From: Euborellia annulipes
Taxonomy: Eukaryota; Arthropoda; Insecta; Dermaptera; Anisolabididae
Length of the DNA stretch: 64,000 bases
Assembly (NCBI GenBank): GCA_023213315.1
Contig: JAKCPI010012705.1
Span: 24,533 to 88,532 of the forward strand
Direction: 5' to 3'
Both the position numbers and the translations under genes were made by a program. The notes beneath the pieces are model-generated. The model saw nothing but the letters and a program-made list of their open reading frames with translations. It ran no database searches and was not told the DNA's origin. Below are positions 1-9,820 of the stretch, piece by piece. Numbering within the stretch: the first letter of the stretch is position 1; each line of letters begins with the position of its first letter.

Positions 1-504
1 TCCTCCTCACACTGCACTCTTATCTTTATATTTGTTGTTGTTGTTGTTGTTGTTTATAAAAGAAAGATCCATGCCTCTTTAGTTAACATCTTCTCCCTTC
101 ACTGCATTTTGGAGAAGAGGTGTGACAACATACACAAAAAAAAACAAAGGACCATTTGCATACTCTATTAAAAAAAAAACAACTTTTCTTGAGAAATTTC
201 TTCTTCCGTTATCTGGGTTGTTAGCTTGCTTAGCAGAGTCATTGAATTTTCTCAGGATTTTGAATATAATTATTAATTTCTCATTCAATAAAAATGTTTA
301 TTTAGGAAATCTAACGAAATTATTATTATTTTTTTTTAATAAATTCACAATGAACCAAAACAAGTACTAGCCGCTCAGCCCGCCTTTGTTGGATTCCTCT
401 TTTGTTATTTGTTTCTCCCTCACTTCTTATCATCGCAATAGGCTCGGTTTCGCTGAGGGTTGGTGACCCCGAGGAATAAAAAAAAAAAACTGAAAAAATA
501 CATA
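1..504. other. AT-rich flank, no gene seen
   Basis: No coding region is supported. There is a short GTT microsatellite at about 39-54 and several A/T homopolymers. The open frames here are short, lack codon structure, and overlap low-complexity runs. Confidence 0.5.
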
Positions 505-1020
505 AGTAAATTACTAGTACCCTTTGGCTGATGTGATTGAAATTTCTTGAAATACTTGCGACATAGGTACTTGGCTTAAGTATAAAATTTGAGTAACGAG
601 AGTTTTTTTCGTTTTTGAGTAATTCCCATAAACCCACACTTTTTGATATTCACTTGAAATTAATTTAATTTATTGTGAAAAAATCTTAAATTTCAAGAAT
701 TTTCGATTCCAGTTAAAATATCAAAACATAATGTTTATGTGAATTTCTCTGAAAGAGATTTTATTGCTTTTAAATGCCTGTTTGATTGCTTTTCTTGAAA
801 TTGCCATTAAAAGGAGGCGATTCCTTTTAGCTTGAATTTGACGTCATTTTCACTATCATTTGAATGAATTTCAACTGAAATATCAAAAAATGTGGATTAA
901 ATTAAATAACTCAATAAGGAAAGAACTCTCGATACTCAAATTTTATACTTTAGCTAAGTACTAATGCCCCAAGCATGGGCAGGAATTTCATTCCAATCGA
1001 CCAAATAGTACTAGTACTTC
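505..1020. repeat. Inverted-repeat element
   Basis: The left arm (about 510-660) reappears as the reverse complement at about 870-1018. Both arms contain a TAGTAC...TTTGG end and the phrase AGTATAAAATTTGAGTA. The spacer is AT-rich. The arm sequence resembles the inner part of family A (TAGTAC, then a run ending near TATAAAATTT), so this may be a palindromic relative. No target duplication was identified. Confidence 0.6.
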
Positions 1021-1029
1021 ACTGAGTCA

Positions 1030-1345
1030 ATTTTTATTTTTCTCACAATTGGCTTTAGCGATTTTGTTTAAAAATCAATTATATTTTAGATGCTCTTTAA
1101 AATGTATATTCTTATTTTGTAGACAAAATTGTCCACTTTAATTTTGTACTTTATAGGAAAGTAGAAGCCATGGTAACAAAATATAATGTATGTATTTAAA
1201 TTTTATATCTTGAATTCTAATATATTACCGGAAACTAAGGATATGTTGACACAAAAAATCTCGTGTGACAAGCACAGAACACAACTTTCAAATGCCGTAG
1301 GTAAGAGCAAGTGTGCAGTGCGACCAGCCACACCAGATTTTTCTC
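1030..1345 (-). mobile_element. Family A element, diverged 5' part
   Basis: A diverged copy of family A in reverse orientation. It contains the CCATGGTAACAAAATATAA stretch and ends in the hairpin module with CTGGTGTGGC and CTCGTGTGAC arms (about 1255-1345). The distal half seen in full copies such as 41949-42639 is missing. No protein is encoded. Confidence 0.7.
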
Positions 1346-1988
1346 GAGCAAAAAAAAAAAAACTTTTCATTCGATACCGGCAATCAAGTACAGATATGAG
1401 TAAAGTATCGAAAAATCGAGTAAAAAATGATGAAAAGTACCGAAACTTTTTTCGTGTCCCTACTCTCATCATATACGTCTTTCTTAATGGTCCCGGCAGC
1501 CGAAAAAGACGATAAATTATATTAAAAAACGAAGATGATCATTTCTCTACGACCTCTTTCTCTCGCTGATTGACCTTTACAGAGAAAGCGCATCTGAGGA
1601 TGCCAAGCACCTGCGCAGAGAGAAGCAAGGACACAGGACCCTCAGCTCATCTAATCAAGGATAATTGGTCAATCATCCGGAAAGAAGAAACGTTCAAATC
1701 GGTCTCAAACACTTTCCCGTATTTACATTCTTCTTGTGGTTGATTTTTATTGAATTGTAATGATCATATAACTTCAGGGCATGTAGCTGAGGAATAAAAA
1801 GAAGAGAGTTTAAGATTGAAACATTATTATTCTATTACTAGCCGGTCCGCTCGCCTTTGGCGGGCTTTGTGTCTAGTCAGGACACTCTCCGCCTCTTTTT
1901 CATTAATCATAATTCAGACAATATATTCGTAAGGAAATGAGATATGCAGACAAGAGAAATAAAAAATTTCATTAACATAGAAACCACT
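1346..1988. other. Unassigned sequence between repeats
   Basis: No gene was recognised. Positions 1551-1690 are less AT-rich than the surroundings but contain no convincing exon. A CCGGTCCGCTCGCCTTTGG stretch near 1842 resembles low-copy repeat sequence near 370. Confidence 0.35.
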
Positions 1989-2647
1989 TTTTACTTTCTC
2001 TTACCTCTATATATATGTTAATATATATAGAGAGAGAAAGTATTGGATTCATGTCAAAAATTCGATGTCGAGATTTTGATGGATCTTCACGTTTTGAGGT
2101 CCCCTGAATCCAAAAAAGTGGTTTTCGCAACATGGTCTGTCTGTCTGTGTGTCTGTGAACAAAATATCTCAAGAACGAAAAGAGCTAGGAGGTTGAAATT
2201 TTATATTTAAGTTAGGCACCCCCATGGGACGTGACACGAAGCTTTTGAACAAAATCGACCAAAGAGTACTAGTACTTTACTGATGCACTTTTTCAGTTTT
2301 TTTAGATTTTCTCTAAATTTGCTCCAACGATTTTTTTTAAAATTCAAAAATCAATTATTTTTTAGATTCTCAATAAAATGTATATTCTCATTTTGTCTTT
2401 GAAATCTTCTGAAGACCACTTTACTCTTGTACTCCATAGAAAAGATAGGAGAAATGGTTGCCATGGTAACAAAATATAAATATTTTCCGATATAAATTTT
2501 ACATCTTGAAAATCGAATATACTGTACTGTCGGAAACTAGATATATGTCGACACAAAAAATCTGGTGTGACAAGCACAGTACACAACTTTCGATTACCGA
2601 AGGTAAGAGAAATTTGTGTGCTGTGCGCCAGTCACACCAGATTTTTT
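1989..2647 (-). mobile_element. Family A non-autonomous element, near full length
   Basis: Reads in reverse from the tail hairpin (ACTTTCTCTTACC followed by a TATA-rich hairpin and GAGAGAAAGT, about 1989-2040). It continues through the landmark CAAAATCTCGACATCGAAT, here reversed, to the head hairpin (CTGGTGTGAC arms, about 2555-2647). The head contains CTTTCTCTTACC and the tail ends GGTAAGAGAAAG, so head and tail share an inverted sequence. No open frame is conserved between copies, so it must depend on another element's enzymes. Confidence 0.8.
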
Positions 2648-2648
2648 C

Positions 2649-2775
2649 GATTCAGTGGACCTGAAAACGTATATATCATTCAAAATCTCGACATCGAATT
2701 TTTTGACATGAATCCAATACTTTCTCTCTCTATATGTATTAACATATATATATAGAGGTAAGAGAAAGTAAAAAG
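2649..2775 (+). mobile_element. Family A tail fragment
   Basis: Starts within the ATTCAGTGGACCTGAAAACG stretch and runs to the TATA-rich tail hairpin and GGTAAGAGAAAGTAAAA. It abuts the reversed copy at 1989-2647 through that copy's head hairpin, giving a tail-head-tail arrangement. Confidence 0.7.
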
Positions 2776-3297
2776 ACAAGAGGGAACGTTAATTGCAAAC
2801 GTTTATTATAAAACGTAACAAATGAATTAAATAAATTCTTGCATTTATATAATTGAAATATAGCAAGAGTTTGTTGTTGTTGTTGTTGTTGTTTACTTAA
2901 GCATGAGTCATAAAGGAAAAACAATCAAGAAATCAAAATCGAATAATTTATTTTTTTATTTTTTTCTTTAATTTGTTTTGTGTTAAGATAGGAGGCGGAT
3001 GAGGGGGGGGGGGGCGGCGGGGGGGAGAAGAAGAGGAGGTCAGCACTTTGGGATGTGAGAATGGAAACAGCAACAATCTCTCAAGCCACACACACACACA
3101 CACTTGTTGGCTTATTGCATCCACTCACTCACCTAAATTCTATATCTGATTTTTCTATATTAGTCGAGTGTTACATTCGATTTTATTAGATTTATTTAAT
3201 CATATGCACAGATAAATTTAAATCATGTATCTCAAATACGACTTGGATGATCAATAAATAAAAAAAAACTTAATGTTAAATTTATAGGTTGGCGGTT
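2776..3297. repeat. Simple repeats, no gene
   Basis: Holds a GTT microsatellite (about 2871-2892), a poly-G tract broken by C (about 3003-3025) and a CA run (about 3089-3102) in AT-rich DNA. No coding evidence. Confidence 0.6.
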
Positions 3298-3560
3298 AAA
3301 AATATCTGGTGTGACTGGCGCACAGCACACAACTTTCTCTTACTTCGGTAATCGAAAGTTGTGTACTGTGCTTGTCACACCAGATTTTTTGTGTCGACAT
3401 GTATTTAGTTTCCGACAGTACGGTACATTCGATGTTCAAGATGTACAATTTATAAGTATGGGAAAATATTTATATTTTGTTACCATGGCAACCATTTCTC
3501 CTATCTTTCCTATGAAGTACAAGAGTAAAGTGGTCTTCAGAAGATTTCAATCACAAAATG
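3298..3560 (+). mobile_element. Family A element, 5' part
   Basis: Begins with the head hairpin (ATCTGGTGTGACTGG ... GTCACACCAGATTTTTT, about 3304-3390). It continues through the GTCGACATG and CCATGGCAACC landmarks, then stops after TTCAATCACAAAATGAGAAT. The distal half is missing. Confidence 0.8.
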
Positions 3561-3795
3561 AGAATATAGAATAGAAAGATATTTATTTCAAATAATAATA
3601 CAAATAAATAAATTGAAATAAATACAAAATTTCCCTTTACCCTTTTTGGGTTTCGGGTTCTAATCATTATTTCTTTTCATTATTTACTCTTTATCTTCTT
3701 CCTCCTCTCCATCAATCTTCCTTATCAGCTCGATCGTTTCGTTGCTGGGACCTCCTTGCAGTTCCTTCCACCATTCTTTTATTTCCCGTCCTAGC

Positions 3796-4662
3796 TAGGG
3801 ATGAAACGATACGAGTAAATACAAGTACTTACTCGATACTTTTCTTTCGATACCAAGTACTTTTAGAATTGATACTTTGAAATCGAGTACCAAGTAAGTA
3901 TCGATCAAAAATACTCGTATCGATACTCGGTCCATGTACGCGATGATTAGTTAGGCCGGAAGAACATTTACGTCCATTTGTTCTTATTTACAATAGAAAT
4001 AAGTGGAATGGTTTGTACCACTATATTTTAATATTTAATATACAAGTGTTTAACAAGGAAATATTTTGAAAAATTATTATTTTTGTGTAGTAGGTACCTC
4101 TAAAACTGAATTTTTTTCTTATTCGTAATTGTTTTTTTTTTTTTTTTTTTCAAGAACTTGATGTTTTATGGCTGTGGAAATTTAATCAAGATTTGCAGGG
4201 ACTTTGCAGCCAGGAGATTAAATTAAAAAATCTTATTTAAATTTGCCGACGTTTCGGTCGCTAATCACGACCTTCTTTATTATACATGATCTTAGGTATT
4301 TTAATATTCATTGCAATTACCAGGTAAATATACAATTTATTTTTACTTTGTTATGTACGAAAATATTATCATATACTTGTTACTCGGAGGTCTCCGATGA
4401 TGAAGATCGTGATTGGCGACCGAAACGTCGGCAAATATAAATTAAATAAAAGATTTTTGTTTAATCTCCTGGCTGCAAAGTTCTCTTGATAATATCAGCA
4501 CTTACTGCTGTTTTTGCTCATCTTTAATTGTACGAAAAAATTGACCGATACGAGTAAGTATCGATACTTTTCAATCGATACCGAGTAGGTACTCGATACT
4601 TTGAGACCGATACCGGAATCGAGTAAAAGTATCGATACCTCAGCGGTATCGTTTCATCCCTA
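3796..4662. mobile_element. hAT-like non-autonomous element with 8-bp target duplication
   Basis: Terminal inverted repeats TAGGGATGAAACGATAC and GTATCGTTTCATCCCTA are flanked by an exact 8-bp direct repeat GTCCTAGC (3788-3795 and 4663-4670). Both ends carry many GATACCGAGTA-like motifs. An 8-bp duplication points to the hAT superfamily. The interior holds a separate palindrome (4178-4488) and no transposase. Confidence 0.8.
4178..4488. mobile_element. Palindromic element with hammerhead-like core, nested in the hAT
   Basis: The left arm (TTTGCAGCCAGGAGATTAAA ... GCCGACGTTTCGGTCG) is repeated inverted on the right (CGACCGAAACGTCGGC ... TTTAATCTCCTGGCTGCAAA). The GACCGAAACGTC module is present. 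The CTGANGA half is degenerate in both arms (right arm GATGATGAAGATCG). A related half-copy lies at 32210-32325. Confidence 0.75.
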
Positions 4663-4875
4663 GTCCTAGCTTGTCTTTTATAGCCGGGCATTCTTCTACA
4701 TGTCTTCCTTCTTCTTTTTCTTTCTTGCATCCTCTGCAGTATTTGCCTCCTCTTCCCTGGTTTCCTCTCCAGATACTTCCACATCTGGCTCTTGCCCAGA
4801 GTTTTCGTATCTCTTCATTATTTCCTTTCAAATATTCTTCCCCTTCTATGTCATTCTTGATATATTTGTAGTAGT

Positions 4876-4972
4876 GGCCAAAAAATCTGGTGAGACTGCA
4901 CGGTGCACAACTTGCTCTTATCGAAGGGTAAGAGAAAGTTGTGTGCTGTGTGACAGTCACACCAGATTTTTA
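4876..4972. repeat. Family A head hairpin only
   Basis: Arms AAAAAATCTGGTGAGACTG and CAGTCACACCAGATTTTT enclose the CTCTTACC-like loop. The rest of family A is absent on both sides. It bounds the dead non-LTR fragment. Confidence 0.75.
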
Positions 4973-6301
4973 ACTTTTACATTTATTATATTTTCTTTGC
5001 AATTAGTGATTTCTCTTGGAATAGGTTTTGAAAAACGATATAGTATTAACAAAATTCAGTTTTTTTTTTTTTGGCTATCTTAATTTTAAATCTTTAAAAT
5101 TTAACGGGGAGAGAGAGAGAGAAAATAAACTTTCTCTCTTCCTCTTTAAATATGAGAAACAAATAATTAGTTGAAGATGCGTCGGCTTCTCATTAATGAG
5201 AAGACAGACTCACTTGTTATGAATAGCGAAAGAAGGAAAAAGAAGCCTTTATGAAAAATCTTTTATTTATTTTAAATAGGTAATAGCCTAGAAAAGGAGA
5301 GAATCCTAATTAATTTCGTAAGGCAAACTAACGAATTGCATTCACTGACATGAACGCAAAATTCAAGGCTTAAGCTGGGTAATTATTAAATCTTTTTTTT
5401 TTTTAATTATCTGTAGGATTATTGTTTATGATAAAGGTCAAAAAAAAAGTAATAATTAATGTGAAAAGTGACGTAACAAAGCACGTGAGGTAAAAAAAAA
5501 GCCCTCGGGGCAAGAGGTGTGTGTTTTCGCTTCTTCCTTTATTTTCACTTTATTTGCCCCCCCAATGCAAGTTAAACAAATCTGGTGTGACCTAATAACA
5601 CTCTTTGGCCGATTTTGTTCAAAAGTTTCGTGTCACGTGACCGGGGGTTGAGGAGCGACGTCTAAACGTACTTAAAAAAAAAAAACTAGACTATTATAAG
5701 GAATTTTTCAATGCGGTTTTTTTAAATGAATTAAATTCATAAGAGATTATTGGGACATCGAGCTATAATTTTTTTAATGATGTATTAAAAAATTATCGTA
5801 ATTAATTTTTTTTGTTATCGAGCAAATACAAAAAAAACAATCTGTCCCAATAATCTTTAATTTTTTTTAATTTAAAAATGAATTTATTGTTATTATTAAT
5901 CACATATTAATTAAGAAATTTTTAAAATAAGCTTAGATGATTTATTTAAAAATCAACTGTCAAATTAGTTCAGCATTCTTGCAATAGATGGCAGGCTAGT
6001 CTAACAGCCGATCCCCTAATAGCGTATATTTATATGCTTTTATAAACGATACATAATATATAATAACATTTATAAAGTATTTATTGTTAAAAGATCAATG
6101 AAAATCAACCAAATGCATTAGATAGTATTAGCTACCATTCTGACATCTCTTGGCAAATTTTTGAATTACTTGATACTTTTTATGACACACAACGCCATCT
6201 TATTTGGAAAAACATGCGTAACACCTTCGCTCTTATTCCGCCTTAAATATAAAATTTCAACCTCGACTAATATGCTTGTATTTTTTTTTTTTGTTTTACA
6301 G
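4973..6301. other. AT-rich intergenic, one family A remnant
   Basis: A short remnant of family A lies at about 5575-5650 (AATCTGGTGTGAC, then the distal CTCTTTGGCCGATTTTGTTC and TTCGTGTCACGTG landmarks with the middle deleted). The sequence near 6270-6301 is a polypyrimidine tract and TTTTACAG acceptor for the exon at 6302. The initiating exon of that gene was not found. Confidence 0.45.
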
Positions 6302-6520
6302 TGGCTATTGATGTTGGTTGGTGTAATTCTTGCGGCGACAAAAGCGGAAGAACAACACCATCATGCAGATGATCAGAATGGGGCGTTGGATAACGAGATT
6401 CCAGAACCTCCACCGCTGACCCTCGACCCTGTCCTAAGAAGAGCATTGCTCAGGGCGCTTGAACAACTTGAAAAAGAGTCAGCTGACATTGGAACAGGGC
6501 TAGAGTCGGACAATTCACAG
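6302..6520 (+). CDS. Secreted Gln/Pro-rich protein, signal-peptide exon
   Basis: The exon opens right after a long T tract and TTTTACAG and closes at CACAG|GTAACA, in phase 0 at both ends. It encodes WLLMLVGVILAATKA, a hydrophobic stretch with a signal-peptidase-like end, then an acidic, His-rich segment and an amphipathic helix (LRRALLRALEQLEKE). The open frame reads further upstream, but that part is a T-rich intron. The true start codon should lie in an unseen upstream exon ending in phase 0. The protein is therefore probably secreted. It joins in frame to the exon at 9821. I do not recognise the family, so no function is given. Confidence 0.72.
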
Positions 6521-7785
6521 GTAACATCTTAATTATGCATTTTACTATAATGGATAATTGGAGATGTCATCCAAATTGGGATTATCTAGGTCATTTTAAT
6601 CGGTCATTTGAAAAACAACTTAAGTCAACAAATTAAAATTTTTCAGGAATCACTAAAAACTGTTTCATTCACAAATAAACGAGATTTAAAGGGCTTTTTG
6701 GGCTCAATACAGTATTTGTGGTTTAAAAGATTGAAATGTCGAATAACCTTCACAGTTTATCAATATTAATCATAAAAAACCTAAAAAAAAAAAAACTATT
6801 CTTGACTTTTTCTGTTTTAGAAAGAATCAGGTTTAGTGGTTCATAATTTAAACAAAAAAATCATATTAAACATATTTTTTTTATTGCTTATTATTTAAAA
6901 TTACACTTAAATTGTAAACATTAACTTATTAACGTGTTAAATGATTTAATTTTTCATATTTTATTATCTTTATGGTGCACAATCATATTCTCCATCATTT
7001 ATCATCTGTATTACTCTACGAGGAGAGAGAGATGATCTGACACCCGTCCTGTGGAAGGGATGTAAAGAAGGTTCCCTCTCAGTAATCAATTCTTCGAAAA
7101 GAATCGGTGCTGAGGGAGTTCCTCCTCAGACTGTGTTTTTATCCATCGCATCTACCTTTAAGGATGCATTTACAGCAAAAAAAGTATATGTCGATAGTAG
7201 AAATATGTCTAACTCCACTTTTTTTTCGAAAATCTTTTTTTTGTATTTTCTGTTGAAATATATCATTCTCATTATGCCCTGAACTGGGTAAGAGCGTTAT
7301 TCAAATTTTTATGATTAGCTTAACAACTACCTTATCCGAAAGATAGCTAGTTTGAAAACTACATAGCGTTTTCAAACTCCCACATGCCCCCTGGGCAATA
7401 ATGCTAGAAGGGGTGTCAGGGGTTCGCATCCCGTCAACACCAAATTTTAAACAGATGTTTCTACAGATATTGCTATTTTATGCTCGATTCAAAAGACGTA
7501 TTCGTGACAAAGAAAAAAAAATAAATCGAGTGTTATTAAAGGATTTTCACTCTTTCGTTGATAGTTCCATGGCCTCTCTCTCTCTTTGAACTCTCTCATA
7601 TGTAAATAAATAATTTCACCTTGAAGGTGAAAATATTTTTTCTTTTTATTCTATTCTATTAAGAACATAAATTTATAAATACAGTATGTTTAAAAGAGAG
7701 AATAAATCTCTAGTGAAGGCGACTTTTTCCTAAGGAATTTTTGGATAATTTCTTTGAAATCTAAAAAAAAATTGAGTTTTCAAAG
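6521..7785. other. Intron of the secreted-protein gene, 5' part
   Basis: AT-rich intron. At 6548-6600 a piece (ATCCAAATTGGGATTATCTA) matches the outer arm of the palindrome at 22470-22850. At 7420-7436 a GGGGTTCGCATCCCG box looks like the B box of a tRNA-derived SINE remnant. No exon seen. Confidence 0.45.
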
Positions 7786-8130
7786 CAGTGGTTCTCAAGG
7801 GTACCGCGAGAAAGCCTAAGGGGTGTCGCGAGATATTTAGAAAAAAAATAAATAAATAAAGAGGCGGAAAAATTTTTAGTAGGGCGGCAAAAATTTCGTG
7901 CCCCTAAAAAAAAAAAGTAAAATGATTTTCACGGGAGGGGAAAAAGGGAAAAAATTTCGTTTTGCCAGGGAAAAAAGAAAAGGTGGCCGTGGCCTCGTCA
8001 AGACTTCGGCTAATCTCGTCTTCCTCCGCTGTCGCTCGGGCGCTGGGAACGCATTTTTGTTATGTTACATTTACTCCCAAAGTCGCATTAAAGAACTTCG
8101 TTCCAAAAAAAAGAAAGGGTGCCCCTAGTG

Positions 8131-8647
8131 AAGCGATTTCCAAACTGTGAGGCGCGGACTAGTCTAACAAGAGGAGACGCGAATATTAGCCAAATGAAAA
8201 TAGGAATAAATAAAAAAAAATATTTTTATATAAATTTATTGTGAGGTCTATCTATCTTTGTGCCTGGAAGTATTATTAGGGCCGAGTGAAAAAAGATTCC
8301 AAGACATTTTGCAGTCAAAATTATTTCTTTTATTGTGACGTTTCGGCCACTGGCCTAGGCCATCTCCAGAGCCGGAGGCGAGAATAAATGAAATTTTAAT
8401 TTTGAATGAAAAATGAAATCGCCTCCGGCTCTGAAGATGGCCTAGACCAGTGGCCGAAACGTGGAATCCTGGAACGGCACAATAAAAGAAATAATTTTCT
8501 TGGAATTTTCTTTTGACTCCGCCTTAATATTTTTTAGCATTAAAAATATTTTTTTTGTATTATTTTACAAAATTGGGGAGGAGGGGAGGCGTCATATGAT
8601 TAAATATTTATAAGGGCGCGTTGTAACATAAAGTTTGAAAACCACTG
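8131..8647. mobile_element. Inner hAT-like element
   Basis: Bounded by exact 8-bp repeats CCCTAGTG (8123-8130 and 8648-8655). The right end AAAGTTTGAAAACCACTG is a good hAT end. The left end AAGCGATTTCCAAACTGTG is its diverged inverted partner. It is inserted in the outer hAT and itself hosts a palindromic element. Confidence 0.7.
8284..8523. mobile_element. Palindromic element with hammerhead-like core
   Basis: Arms of about 100 bp. The right arm reads GGCTCTGAAGATGGCC ... GGCCGAAACGT. After GAAACGT the sequence is GGAATCC, so the strand that should pair with GGCT is damaged here. The half-copy at 26299-26405 keeps it (AGCC). Left arm is the reverse complement. Confidence 0.75.
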
Positions 8648-8726
8648 CCCTAGTGTGTAATGTTATACCCAAAGCACCTTTTGTTGTGCTGTGGACTTCA
8701 AAAGGTTGGGAAACACTGTTCCAAAG

Positions 8727-9820
8727 AATGGAAAATTTAAATTTGTTGAAAAAAAAAATGCCGAAATTTTGATATAATCATAAAGCAAATTTTAGCCGAG
8801 GGGATAAAGCAGTAAAACAAAAAATTATATTTCTTTATTCAATAACAGCTAAAGAGAAAACACATCCAAGTAACTTCCTGCGTTCCCCATAAATAAAACA
8901 GTCAAGTTTAGTTTATAATCCAGGGTTTTGAAAACTTGAGTTCAAATCCACCTTGTGACAAAAAAAATAATTCAATTCTATTTTAAATGCTTCTTCCTGA
9001 GAAAGGAAAACGGGAACCCACCTCAGTATTATTCATTCCCATGAAAGATACTCCTCAGAGTAACCACAACGTGTCAGGTCTGACACTAATGACTGAATAT
9101 AGAAGAGAAAGATACTCGTAGGTGTATCTGGCGTAGGTGTAGATGTAGAGAACAGGCTTTGCGTTCATTTGATGATATTTTCAATCATTATTTGGGAAAA
9201 TTTCAGCGATCAATGATCGTAATCTTGTGGACATAAAATTTTGTCTTGGAAAAAACCCCGAGAAAAAGACTAAAGGCCTTAAATCGCACTATCTGAGATT
9301 ACACGACATAACGGTATCATTTGCACGAGGTTTCGTAATCTACTTTTTGGACGATCAGGAATACGTGCGATTTAATATTTTTTTGGAGTCAAAAGTTTAT
9401 TTTCAATAAGTCCACGACCACCCAAGTCTTGAAGGAAGAGAATCACTGAAAGTTATGACAACATGTGATTGAAAATGCAGGGATCGGCTGCTGATAGTGC
9501 TAACCCACAATTATGACGGGTGTTCATGGATCATGGACCATCAATTGACCATTAGTCTGTACTAATTGTACAATTAGTTTCTCAGCCAGATAAAGTGATC
9601 TGACAGTAGCAAACAAACTTCCTATTGGTGTTTTGTTTGTTTCCTGAGTTTAAAATTGAAATATCTCACAAATATATATTTGTGGTTTAGCACTATCTGC
9701 GGCCGACTCCTTCAATTTCATCAAAGTCGAGGAGATAAGATATGTTTTTGGATCCATGAAATCCCACATGTCTGGGAATTTTTAATCATTAATTAATTTT
9801 TCTGTTCTTTCTATTTTCAG
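8727..9820. other. Intron of the secreted-protein gene, 3' part
   Basis: No exon supported. A GAGTTCAAATCC box near 8939 suggests a decayed tRNA-derived SINE. The intron ends with TTCTTTCTATTTTCAG at 9820, a strong acceptor. Confidence 0.45.

Larger units (their letters stand above)
3684..4860 (-). pseudogene. Non-LTR retrotransposon C-terminus, split by an insertion
   Basis: Read on the - strand, 4671-4860 encodes a Lys/Glu-rich stretch with a cysteine-histidine cluster (CRGC, then HVEEC). After an inserted element (3796-4662) the same frame continues at 3787 as EIKEWWKELQGG and stops at 3684-3686. A C-x2-C...H-x3/4-C cluster followed by a charged tail is common at the C-terminal end of non-LTR retrotransposon polyproteins. 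The reverse transcriptase itself is not present, so the family cannot be named. It is dead here: truncated upstream near 4860 by family A sequence and interrupted by the insertion. Confidence 0.5.
7786..8718. mobile_element. Outer hAT-like element in a three-level nest
   Basis: The left end CAGTGGTTCTCAAGGG and the right end GGTTGGGAAACACTG form imperfect inverted repeats. They are flanked by TTTCAAAG (7778-7785) and TTCCAAAG (8719-8726), an 8-bp duplication with one mismatch. CAGTGGTT ends are typical of hAT elements. A second hAT (8131-8647) and a palindrome (8284-8523) sit inside. Confidence 0.75.
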
